From Morella rubra (taxonomy: Eukaryota > Streptophyta > Magnoliopsida > Fagales > Myricaceae): a stretch of 64,000 bases of DNA. The stretch is taken from assembly GCA_003952965.2 (NCBI GenBank), contig CM025851.1, positions 15,178,099 through 15,242,098 on the forward strand, written 5' to 3'. Shown here in pieces: positions 32,387-43,019 of this stretch. The position numbers were made by a program, and so were the translations under genes. Every line of letters begins with the position of its first letter. The first letter of the stretch is position 1. Under the pieces are notes generated by a model that saw only the letters and a program-made list of their open reading frames with translations, made no database searches and had not been told where the DNA came from.

Positions 32387-33649
32387 TGTAAATCCTAGGA
32401 TTAAGGCAACCCAAGAGGGGGGTGAATTGGGTTTCAAAACTTTTTCGAAACTCACCCTTTAGAAAGTGTTTGCTAGCTACAAGTCTCACAAAGAGAACGA
32501 TTGCAATAAAAGATTAAACACAAGAATATATATTGCAACTCAAATAGAGAAATAAAACTTAGAACAAGAAACTAGTAGCACAATGTAATGAGATAAGGGA
32601 AGAGAAGCAAACACAAGATTTTTAGGTGGTTCGGCAAACCCGCCTACATCCACCCCTCAAGCTCCTTTACCGAGCCTTGAGGTTTCTCCACTATGCTCCC
32701 TTCAACCAAGGGAAAGTTTCCTTACACTTGAGCTTGAGAAACACCTCTTCAAGCCTCAAGAACGAGTTTGAGAACAAACCTCTCCAAACTCCTTCTTTTG
32801 ATGAACAACCCTCACCAAAAGGAAACAAGAGAATCACTCTCTTAAAAGTGTATAGGGATGAACGAAAATGCCCACTAAAACTCCCTTGATGGAGTAGATG
32901 TTACAATGAGAAATTTCTATCTCTTAGGCTTCACACAATAACAAGGATGTGAAAGTGTTGATTATGTGTGAATGATGTTTGAACAAGGATTGAAAGGTTT
33001 TAGATCACTCTTAGCCTTAGTAAAATGATTTTGGTTGTTCAGCAACTTTTAAAAGGCGTAGGAATGGCTTTATATAGGCCTCATAAGAAAAATAGCCGTT
33101 GGGAGTCGAGCTTTAAAAAACTCGATCGGACCGCTACATGAGTTCGACCGCTGCAGGTTTACGTTACCCAACGGTCATAATGTCAGAGTCAGAACGGCTC
33201 TTTTCTTTATTTTTCAAACTAACCGGTCGACCGCTATACCAAGCGGTCGAAGACGGTCGACCTCCTCAACTTAAGCACATGATCCGGTTGTTTTAAAAAC
33301 ACGATTTTGACCAACTTAAAATACCCAATTTTAAAGACTAACTTCCCATAAGTATATAAAAGGTTTGAGAGTTTAATTGGATATTTTGAAGCCATTTAAA
33401 ACATTTTTAAATCTTCAAAACAAGTGGTAAAACAGTTCATGCAGTTTTGAAGAAATATGCAAGTGTGTGGTTCAAATCCTTGTTAAAGATGAAGTCTTAG
33501 AGTTACAAAGATTACCCTAGCATCTTGAGTCTTCACTTTAAGAGCACTTCCATTGAAGGGGATGTTGCTTGATCGCTTCGTGCTCATTTTGGATCCGCTT
33601 TGCTTCACATCTCAATTACTTCTATTATTATCATCAAAACAAAAGCCAA
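32387..33649 (-). repeat. Copia-2 5' LTR
   Basis: About 1.26 kb, starting tgtaaatcctagg in the plus orientation and ending gccaa. Compared with the 3' LTR it has a 60-base segment with a TATA box, and lacks about 13 bases near its outer end (33640). Confidence 0.9.
33069..33077 (-). promoter_or_regulatory. Candidate TATA box of Copia-2
   Basis: Coding strand TATATAAAG in the 5' LTR, within the segment absent from the 3' LTR. Confidence 0.5.
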
Positions 33650-33654
33650 GAAAA

Positions 33655-35119
33655 AGTTTAACCAAATTGATTTCTTTTTTTTGGGTAACTAACTAATTGT
33701 AATATTAGATGTCCAAGAACTGATCATGGATTTTGGCTGAGAACAAATTAGTCAATTGGGTTTTAAAAATAGTGATCTAATTTGACTTTAACTCCTTAAA
33801 AATAAGTATTTTTAGTAATTTTGTTGTAGTTTTGTTCAAACCCTAAAATAGTTACTAGCATGTGACACGTCATGCATGTTAATCACTGGCACATGAATGC
33901 CACAAATAAAAAGAGCAAAACAAAAAAAAAAAATGAAAAGAAAAAAAGTGCCACATATTTGAAAAACAAAAGACTACATAAAAGATTGAGATCCGAAGAA
34001 TGGTTCTCCCCTCCATTGTGGGATAATTAACATTATTATTAGGAATATTTCACACTCATTTTCACTTAATCTATGAAATTAGCATTATGTATTTTATTGG
34101 AAAAAGAGTTCTAATACATAATTTTATCTCTTTGCAGGAGTCTAATTAACTTGAAAGATTAAATCCTATTTAACAAATGAATATGAAAGTTTGGAGGACT
34201 CTTGTTTATGCTAATTTCGTGGAATTGGATGGAGGGAAACAACATTTTAATTCAAGGAAGTAATTTTAAATCGGGATAGAGATTATGTTTTATTATAAAA
34301 TTCATAACTAATTCATTAGTTATCCAAATAATGAGCTCTATATGGCGTTTGAAATCTCTTTGTGTTATCTACAACTTTGGATTTCATCAAAATTTCGAGA
34401 TTCATACGTTAAAGGGTGAAAAATGCACTTGAATTTAGAGAGCTTAGAAAGTGGTTTTGGAGCATGCAACTGAAACATTCCAACAAAGATTTGACATTCA
34501 GCTTCTGAATGACTTCTGCTGATTGGAATAACATGCTGCAATCGCATCATTCTTCCTTGTACAGAGGACGTCTGCAAAAATGGAGCTGAAGCTTCTTCTG
34601 AAGGTGTAGAAGACTCTGTGGCTTAAGACCCAATGGTATCAGGAATACTCATTTGGAAGAAAGCATTTTAACTTCCTAAATAATGTCAAATAATACCCTT
34701 GAAAAATCTCAAAACTACATGAATAATAGTATGATAGTACACATTGAGAGAGAAATTTTTAAAACTATTAAAAATTAAGCTATTTTGCAATGTTTTTCAG
34801 AAGATGGAGACTCGAAGGATCCAATTGCCACCTCTCAGTCTCAGCAAATAATACGGTATGTGTATTTCAATATTTTTAATATTTTTAGTCTTTAATTTTT
34901 GATATTTTAACTCTAAGATATTTTTTTTATTACGTAATAAAATTTTTTTTTTGTTATTTTTCCTTTGAAGTTTGCCTCCCTTCAAATTCATTCTTGGTTC
35001 CGCCACTATTTTCACTCGTAGACTTTTCCGTTAATTTGTATCCAACTAATCAGCAGACAATTAGACTTGACTAATGTCTCTACCTTACGGCCTTGGGAAA
35101 TAGAAAATGGAACATTGCC
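33655..35119. other. Intergenic, no gene seen
   Basis: AT-rich. One minus-strand frame at 34365-34620 (LQTSSVQGRMMRLQHVIPI and SEAECQIFVGMFQLHA) reads like real protein but I do not recognise it; it could be the end of a host exon or a captured piece. The rest shows nothing. Confidence 0.4.
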
Positions 35120-35404
35120 AACTACTGTTGTGCATTATAGCTTATAATGGTCCCCCAACGTGAGCCATCGAGGGATCCTCAGTCCTCGCCACCTTCACGG
35201 GATGGCTACCAGTGACAGAGCCATGATTGAAGTCTTAGGGGCGGAGTGGAGAATAATGGTTATGTTCGGCTATAACAATAAGTCATCCTTTTTCTTTTCA
35301 AAAATATTTTAGAAGTAAAAAAGTTCACGACTAAACATTCAAAATCTCAAAAAATTCAACACTAATTCAACCACATTTTCATACAAACTTCAATATATTT
35401 TTAA
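35120..35404. repeat. Direct duplication, first copy
   Basis: Shares with 36390-36685 the words gtgcattatagcttataatgg, gtcccccaacg, gggatggctacca, tgacagagccatgattgaag and the following AT-rich text. The two copies are about 1.27 kb apart and both are followed by the MITE-like repeat. Confidence 0.85.
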
Positions 35405-35760
35405 AAAGGGTTAATTAGGCTTTACACTCTCGTAGCTTAGGAGTCTTGACACTTTGCATCCTTGCCAATTTATCCATTATTTCGAACGAAAAAGTCAACC
35501 ACGTGCAATGTGTCTCAAAAATAAAAGAATGGGATACAGAGTGTCAAATTTTCCCAAACCACGTGGGTGCAAAGTGTAATTAAGCCTTTTTGAATATTTG
35601 GGACAAAATGAGCAAGTGAGCCACGTGCAGAACATGTGACTAACTTTTCCGTTCAAAATAACGGATAATAGACGACGGGGTGCAAATTGAAAGAATCCAA
35701 ACAACGTGGGTGAAATGTCTCAAAATTGAAAGAACGGGATGCAAAGGTAATTAACCCTTT
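35405..35760. mobile_element. MITE-like element with AAAGGGTTAATTA ends
   Basis: The left end aaagggttaatta and the right end taattaaccctt are perfect inverted repeats over 12-13 bases. Inside are ctttgca/tgcaaag words and cacgtggg facing ccacgtg. Related copies lie at 36686-36796 (continued at 40709) and at about 62500-62850. The small size and absence of coding suggest a non-autonomous DNA element; the superfamily is not clear. Confidence 0.6.
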
Positions 35761-36389
35761 AAAAAAAACTCCATCAAATCGTTTTTCTTCATAATTTTTC
35801 ACTAAACTTAAATAATTTTTTATTACAAAATTCCATCAAATCATCATTCTTTACATTTTTTTTTTATAAATTCCAATAAAAATCAACTTATAATCAAATA
35901 TCTTTAAAAATTTCACCAACTTTTTACAAACTCCAATAGAACTTAAATCTCCCTACATATTCACACAACTATCACCAATTATGTTCTAGAGTAGAAACAC
36001 CTACCTTCTATAATTCAATTTCTAAAATGCAATCAAGAGAAAAGAAAGAACTTCCTTAATATTTTATAAAAATAATTATTTTTTTATGTATTAATTATTA
36101 TTCTGCAGCTACATCCCTCTCTCGCCTTCCAACTTGTAATTTCTCTCCTCTCCCTCTCTACCATCTATTACGTTTGCAATTATATATTCATGTACTTGTA
36201 AACTTCTTTTGTTCATTAAATAAGAATTTTTTTTTAATAAATAATAAGTTTTTTTTCAAAATTTTCTACTAAGAAACGTCTTTTGTTTATTAATAAATAA
36301 GAAACTTTTTTGTTTACTATTTTTGGTATCAGCGCAAATTATTTATTAAACACGTACTTAGGCAAGAGACATATTCTATTTATTGTACT
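35761..36389. other. AT-rich repeat, no gene seen
   Basis: The part 35770-35990 resembles, in reverse complement, the insert at 42570-42930 (aaaaagttggtgaaa and agagagatg-type words), so it belongs to a dispersed repeat family. Confidence 0.4.
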
Positions 36390-36796
36390 TATGTGCCAAC
36401 TAATGCAGTGCATTATAGCTTATAATGGTCCCCCAACGAGAGCCATCCAGGGATCCCCAGTCCTCGCCGTCTTGGCGGGATGGCTACCATTGACAGAGCC
36501 ATGATTGAAGTCTTGGGGTAGAGTGAAGAATAATGCAGGTTATGTTCGATAATAACAAATAGTCGATTTTTCTTTTCATATTATTAAGGAAATATTTTGA
36601 AAGTAAAAAAATTCACAAACAAACATCTAAAATTTCAAAAACACTAATTCCAACATATTTTCACACAAACTCCAATATATTTTTTAAAATGGTTAATTAC
36701 ACTTTACACCCACGTAGTTTCGGTGTCTTAACACTTTGCACATCGTTCTTTTAATTTTGAGACATTTCACCTACTGGTTTGAGAACATTAACACTT
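36390..36796. repeat. Direct duplication, second copy, with split MITE-like repeat
   Basis: Second copy of the 35120 unit, followed by the start of the MITE-like repeat (ggttaattacactttacac at 36691). The repeat stops at the CACTA insertion point (36797) and resumes at 40709 with tttgcaccccatcaatttatcc. Confidence 0.8.
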
Positions 36797-37028
36797 CACT
36801 GCAAGAATTTTAGTTTTAGGTGACAGAGTATCATTCGTCACCAAAAATAGCCTTTTCACGACAAAAATAACAAATTCGTCGCTAAAGACAAGTAATACTC
36901 AATAAAACTGTCCGAACGTCCACCAAATGTGTTCGCATGCTTTAGTTGGGTGTCAAATTTCATCATCAAAAGGTGACGAACATCATTTGTCACGAAGACA
37001 AAAACCGTTCACACGTTGAAATTATGCT

Positions 37029-38790
37029 TTGGCACGTTTCAGCATGGTGACAAACTTAACTCTCGTCACCAAAACAACCCGTTCGCACGATGAAATAACG
37101 TTCGTACCAGTTCAAAGTGAATTAAGCTCTTGGGTTTCACATGACCTGCCCCTCCAAATTCTCTCTCCTGCTCACAGTCTCACTTTCTCTGCTCTCGCTC
37201 TTGTTCATGTCTCTCATCCCTTTCCTCTATCGCTGCTCTCTCATCTCTCTTGCTCTTTCTTATACCTCCACTGTCACTCTCAGCTCCTTTCTTTGCTTCT
37301 GGCACCATGGATAGTTCTCCAATCCGCCAAGCCTCTCTCTTCGATTCCAATTTTGGCCAAGACTCTCCATGAACAATGCCTTCTTCTCTTTCCCTTCACG
37401 ATTTCTCACTTTTGACCTTATTTTTTGCGATTTAATTCTTTCTTTTACTAACATTTCAATTTTGTGTTTTGTTAGGGTTTTGATACGGTGAATAATTTGG
37501 AAAATTTGCAACAATGATTCCCTTTCTGGACGACGTTGAAAAAATTGCAGAAGTTGAAGGAGTTCAACCCACAGTGGTTCGCTTTCTCAATCTTCTTGTT
37601 ATTGTTCTTATTCTAATTGTTTTTGGGTCTAAGATTTTTCTTGTATTTTGGTTGCTTAGAAAACAGTGAAATATTGCAACTGTTATTGTTTGGTTTGATG
37701 TTAGAGGAATCTGGGTGAAAGTGTTTGGGCCAAGGATTTTTCTTCTATTCTACGTGTTCTTTTTTTTTTTTCTCGTTTTTATTCTTTAAGATGAAATGGG
37801 ATTCTGAAGTTTTGTGCCATTTCTGTCCTCTAATTCCCTAACAGATAGAAATTTTACTAGGCTTGGTATGATTGGTGCCTGTCTTGTGCTTTGTGCAGAA
37901 TTTCCCATCGTTGGCCAACTTTGATAGACAAGGAGCAAGACAAGGAAGAGAAGAACATGAAGAGGTGCCCTAAAATGAAAAAGCCTTCTCCACCTTACGT
38001 CCTATGGTACAAAGCTCGGTGGAATGCTTATTGATTATCTAGATCTGACTTCCATTTGTGGTCAAATGCTTATTGTTTATTTATGTTAGAGGGGTTCACT
38101 GAGTTCATTAATGTAGGATTCTTGCTTTCAGGTCGTTGTATATCTGTAATTTGCTCTTTTAATGATATCTACACAATGTCTTGTTTGATTTTTAAGTGAA
38201 TTATTGTTTTTTTTTTTCTGGTTCAGTACATCTAAGATTATCCTTCCATTGGTTATATGGTTTGGTAATTTGAGAATCAAACTTTCTGTTCGCAGGTTAA
38301 GCTTGTCAAATGTCTTGTGCAGAACATTGTTGTTAATGTTTCCTTCAATCATTTAGGAGGGCTTTGAATGCTCCTCTTTCTTGAACATGTAGCTTCTCAC
38401 TAAAATTCTACTGCAAATAGAGATCTTTGTTTTACTACGGAAGAAATTAAGGATCAATAGCTTTAAGATCATGTAGCCAGTTCATGATAAGTAAAGAAAT
38501 ATATTGAATCTGAAAACTATTATTTTAACTATTTATAAATTCATTTATTCATGTTGGCTGGAGTGTAGATATTTAATGAAGTTTCTACTATATTTATTAA
38601 TCCGTTGCTTTTCCTTTTCTTTAGTTACATTTTTATCAATAGATTGTGGGACTATACCCTTGTATCTTTTTTCCAGGTGGTTCACAGTTGCCATGCTCAT
38701 TAAACCAATTGTTTGAAGAATTGAACACATATTGTTGGTTGGTTTATATACTTTATAAGTGACGAGTCATATATGAGTAATTATGTTGCA
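37029..38790. other. Interior of element C, unidentified
   Basis: 37290-37370 has a short Met frame (MDSSPIRQASLFDSNFGQ) and 37514-37575 another (MIPFLDDVEKIAEVEG), with CT-rich DNA upstream as in a plant 5' UTR. Neither is recognised. They may be the first exons of the element's own transcript or more captured DNA. Confidence 0.35.
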
Positions 38791-38804
38791 TGCTTACTGA
38801 CAAG

Positions 38805-38924
38805 AAGAAGCTTGCCCGACGGCTTCTTTTTGACAAAAGTGCTAATGATGAGCATGGGAGGAGTATTTTGACTAAGCTAAAACAGCAATGTGGGAGTCAA
38901 CTCACCTCAAAGATGGAGGTGATG
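38805..38924 (+). pseudogene. Cullin exon (CUL1-like), captured fragment
   Basis: Exactly 40 codons bounded by an acceptor (gacaag before 38805) and a donor (gtagct from 38925). The translation runs [18 protein letters not shown] and [19 protein letters not shown], which matches the highly conserved cullin block in plant CUL1 ([38 protein letters not shown]). In SCF ubiquitin ligases this region belongs to the cullin-homology C-terminal part that binds RBX1. Small changes (HERS to HGRS, GGQF to GSQL) suggest relaxed selection. No neighbouring cullin exons were found, so it is a single-exon remnant inside element C. Confidence 0.88.
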
Positions 38925-40183
38925 GTAGCTACCTTAATAATCTTTTGTGATTTGAAATTTCAAATGTCATTCAAGTACAATTTTTATCTTTTTGTCTTGG
39001 CATTGTTCCTATCGTACCTGACCAGACTACATATATCGCATTGAAATGGTCTTGGGGCATGAGCTTTGTTTTTATGCAAAACTTGAATATCGACCGGACC
39101 TTGCATAATTATGAGAATAGGTGCTCTCAGTATATGGCATATCTCTCTAATGGTCAAAATTATTGTATCATATTTAATGTGAAACTTAGTAAAATCTTCA
39201 AACTGGCCCTCTTATTAACTTATTAGAACTTTGAGAAGGAAAATGAGTCACTAAGCATAACTCTTTTGCTTCTTATTTTTGTTATGCATGACTTATGTTG
39301 CCATGTTCTGCTTCGTTTGTTAAGTAACAATGCTCAAAATCCTTCCCATTTTGATTCTTAAAATTGTCCAAGTTGATTCCTTATGAAAGTATGTTGCCTG
39401 TTAAGGTAGAGACATCTGTTGAGCAGCCTAGTTGCTAGGAATAACTTTTTTTTTCTTGTCTTGTTCCTTTTCTTTCCTGATAAAGGGTTGTGTAGAGTAG
39501 CATATGTTGCTAATAACTCATGCCTGCAGTTAACTGTGTTGTCTCTGTAAATGGCCTGCTTAATAGGAGCTACATTTTCTGAACATTTTAAGTATTTGCT
39601 CCATTCTCTGTTATGGACGTTAGGAGCTTGTGCTTATGCCAATAAAAGTAGTCACCTGGGGGCCATTCGTTCTTCTCAACTTCTAATGTATAAGAGATCT
39701 TATTTGTTTTAAGAAACTGTTGTCCCTTTTAATTTACTATTTTCTCTTGTATTTTCTTGCTATTTTCTATTGTTTCATTTTTCTCTAATCCTGTTGTTTG
39801 TTTGTAACATTTTTGTGTTCTATAATTGGATTTCAGGATCAAAATATGTGATTGAGCAATAATGGAGCATATGGCAAAGAATATGGAGCAATATAGGAAA
39901 TGACCAATTTCACCCATTGAAGGGATTTAGATCAGGAACAATTTATTTTTAATTTTTAATTGAACAATAGGCATGTAGTAAGGTTTTGTTTTGTTGTATT
40001 TTGAATAATGTTTATTTAATATATTTTATTTCCTTTTGTTAATCTTGGAATCTTTACTTATTATCTTATTGAACTTGGAGTACAATATTTAAAATAAAAT
40101 TAAAACATTTCTTGAACTTCAGAAACGTAATTTCAAATAGATAAAATAATTATTCAGAAAATTTGTAACTAAAAAAATGTGCA

Positions 40184-40708
40184 GCAAAAAGTCACCCTTT
40201 CGTAATGACAAATAAAATGTCACAAAAAATAGTTTTTAGTGATAACAATAAAATTCGTCACAAAAAGTTGCCTTTTGTGAAAAATTTTAAATTTTGTCAC
40301 AAAATGTCAGAAACAAAAAATACCCGTTCGAATGGGTTATATTCCGTTTGAATGGCTTTTTTGTGATGAAATTATAAATTGTCTAAAAAGATAGAAACCC
40401 GTTCGAACGGGTTATATGCCGTTCCAACGCAAAAACCCGTTCGAACGTGTTATATGCCATTCCAACGCAAAAACCCGTTCGAATGTGTTATATGCCATTC
40501 CAACACAAAACCCGTTCGAACGGGTTATATACCGTTCGAACGGTTTTACATGACAAAACATGAAAATTGTCACCTAAAACCTTTGTTGACAAGCTTTAGG
40601 TGACAAACCAAGTGACAACTAAATTTTGTCACCCAAAACCTTTGGTGACAAAATTGGCACTTTGGGTGACAAATTTTTTTGACACCCAAAGTGATTTTTC
40701 TTGTAGTG
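40184..40708. repeat. Right subterminal region of element C
   Basis: A series of gtcac/gtgac words (aaaagtcacc, gtcacaaaaa, gtgacaaatt, gacacccaaag) running up to the terminus, some paired as small palindromes such as tttggtgacaaaa with its complement. Confidence 0.75.
40398..40550. repeat. 38-bp tandem repeat with palindromic core
   Basis: cccgttcgaacg starts at 40398, 40436, 40474 and 40511 (steps 38, 38, 37). The core cccgttcgaacggg is a perfect 14-bp palindrome in two of the copies. A degenerate unit lies at 40323. Confidence 0.92.
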
Positions 40709-42544
40709 TTTGCACCCCATCAATTTATCCATTATTTTGTACTTACTGAAAAATGTTTTCAAAAAACATGCTTCTTGTAACTAGTAAACAACAAAAGTTA
40801 TAATACTTTGCTGAAATACAGCTCACGTGAAACTATTTTAAAACTGTAATCTCAACGCGAATTATAGGGTGTCTCGTGGCATGAAATTTTTCTCAAAATT
40901 TTAATATTTTAGTCCCTAAGGTACTGATTTTAACATGAAGGTATCTGAGGTACACTTTTACTATAAAATTGGTCCCTGCAGTTCAATTGCCGTTTTTCAA
41001 TTAAAGGAGAATTGCCCACATGGCTTGAAAAAAGAAGAATATAAAACATTTATGCAACTTTCAAATTCAATTTTTATTTAAAAAAATTACTTTTTTTTTA
41101 TAAAAATTTTAATAATTTTGTGTTGGAGGGGCATTTCGATCATTTGGCATGTGGTTTAATGGCCAAATCAAACAGAAGGAAATAATTGATTGTTTTTGAA
41201 ACATTTGTGGTGGAATAAAATATTTTGAAACTTTAGGGAGACTTACTGATTTTTGTGCATAGATATGAAGCCTACCATAATGTTTTCCCAAAAAAATAAT
41301 TTTGATTTATGGAAAATTTGAGCTTAGTTTGTTCTCTGTAAAATAATAGAGCTTTTAAAGTTGACTAGAAAACTTTTTACTTTAACCTCATTTTCAGGTG
41401 TTTGCCACATACTTGAAAACAAGTAAAACAAATTACGAAATTTGTTTTACAAGCAAACAAACAGGTTAAAATTTTGGAGTATGAAAATTGGTGAAAAGTG
41501 AAAATACTTTATGGGAGTTGGTGAGAAAGTGAAGAGAGATAAGATTTGAATGAATATTATAGTAAAAAAGAATGATTTGATGAGAGAGAGACTATTTTAT
41601 AATTTTATTAATTATGTCAAAATTTCGCTTCTCAAACTATTGTTTTTTCGGTGCAGCTCTGACTATGTGAGGGGTAAAAATATTTGCGTAGGTAAAGATA
41701 GGTATATGGACGCCAAATTAAACCTCCTAGCGTGATTCAAGAAAATGAGAATAGCAATACTGTTGGTACGGGATGTCGTGATGCACGTGTTCTTATTCTT
41801 TAACTATAAATATATATTTTGCAATAAATATATATATTTTTATTCTTTAACTATGTGGATATTGACATTTTATACACCAAACAATCACTTTTGTCACATT
41901 TCACCCACCAACTGTAGATTTCAGACATGTTGCATTCTGTGTTATTTTTTTTTTCCATCTTGTTAGACTAAAAATGATCTTTTTCCACATGGATTTCTTA
42001 CTATAACAAATCCATTTGGAGTAAACTTCGTGCTATCTTTGATATTCAGGGCTTGCCATAAATTTTGGAGAAAATGCGCATATTAGAACTTGGAATGGCC
42101 AAGACCCTCTAATTATGAGTGTCTTAACACTTTGCAGAATCATCTATTATTAGTTTCAACGAAAAATGATTTTTTTTTGTACTTGAGATGACAAGTCGTT
42201 CGCCATAATTTTGTTGGCACCGTTTATTTTACTAGGGTAAAATTCTAATTTTATTGAACGGAATATTCAATACCTTTATATATTTTGAGTTTGATAAATG
42301 CTGCGTTGCTTATGAAATATCATGTGTTTGTGTGTGCCCTATAGAGACAGTTACTAATATTCAAAAGAAATAGTTGCTTATATAATTACAGTACGGATTT
42401 CGGAATCCAGCCCGTATATATATATATAGGCATAGTGTTATATTAGCTTAATTTATCTAGAAGTTCAATCAAATTAGCATTGATAGACCAGATCACATTT
42501 TAATTATGGTGTTCATGGACTTGTGCTTTGATGGTGCATCTTGT
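40709..42544. other. Intergenic, no gene seen
   Basis: Starts with the rest of the split MITE-like repeat (to about 40745). The rest is AT-rich and holds a 'ggtccctgcagttcaatt' type dispersed repeat at about 40910-41040 and a relative of the 42570 insert at 41450-41600. No coding signal. Confidence 0.45.
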
Positions 42545-42569
42545 CACTACAAGAAAATTGACAATAGGG

Positions 42570-42945
42570 GGAGGTTCGTTTTGTAAAAAATTTTAAGATT
42601 TTGATAGAATTGTGAATATTTATGTAGATTAGAGTTTTATAGGTTTTTGTGTAAAAGTTGGTGAAAAGTTTTAAAGATATTTAATTTTTGTTGGAGTTTG
42701 TAAAAAGTTGTAGAGAGAGATGAATTGATGTAATTGTTTAATAAAAAAGTATTGGAGTTAGGTGAAAAAGTATGGAGAGAGAAAATTTGTTATAATTTTT
42801 TTTTAAAAGGTATTGGAGTTTGTATGAAAAGTTGTTGGAGATTGTGTAAAAGGTATTAGTGTTTGTGTATAAATTTTTGAGATTTTGGATGTTCGTTTTA
42901 TACATTTGTTGAATCCTATTGTATTCTAAAATACTTTTGCAAATC
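42570..42945. mobile_element. AT-rich MITE-like insert in the left end of element D
   Basis: Interrupts the left subterminal zone between ttgacaata and gtgtcaaaattt. Ends (gggggaggttcgttttgta and the complement of caaatcaacaagcccta) are loosely inverted. Relatives occur at about 41450 and 35770-35990. Confidence 0.45.
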
Positions 42946-43019
42946 AACAAGCCCTAGGTGTCAAAATTTCGGGTGTCAAAATACATTTTGTCACCAAATC
43001 ATGCATTTCTATGTCAAAA

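Larger units (their letters stand above)
24393..33649 (-). mobile_element. Copia-2, SIRE/Maximus-type Ty1/copia retrotransposon, 9.3 kb
   Basis: Two LTRs of about 1.25 kb flank gag, pol and an extra 3' ORF on the minus strand. Flanking 5-mers are gacaa (24388-24392) and gaaaa (33650-33654), a target duplication with one difference. The primer site is TGGTATCAGAGC. Long gag with two zinc knuckles and a coiled coil, a DSG protease, and 2 kb of sequence between pol and the 3' LTR are the marks of the SIRE/Maximus group. Gag is intact, pol has a few frameshifts, and the extra ORF is broken. Confidence 0.92.
36797..40708. mobile_element. CACTA-type element C with a captured cullin exon
   Basis: Ends cactgcaagaattt and, in complement, cactacaagaaaaatcac. 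Subterminal words ttttaggtgaca and tgtcacctaaaa occur at both ends, with many ttcgtcacc / gtgacaaa words. The insertion splits a MITE-like repeat whose text continues across the two flanks, so the ends are secure; the duplicated target bases are 2-3 (TT or CTT/TTT). No transposase found. Interior about 3.9 kb with one recognisable exon of a host gene. Confidence 0.8.

Noticed and set aside
37029-37415. 128-codon plus-strand frame in element C (Ser/Leu-rich)
   Set aside because: Its composition follows a CT-rich stretch and overlaps an antisense frame; no motif. Treated as leader sequence.
40379-40603. 74-codon frame with repeated NPFE-like peptides
   Set aside because: It is the translation of the 38-bp tandem repeat.
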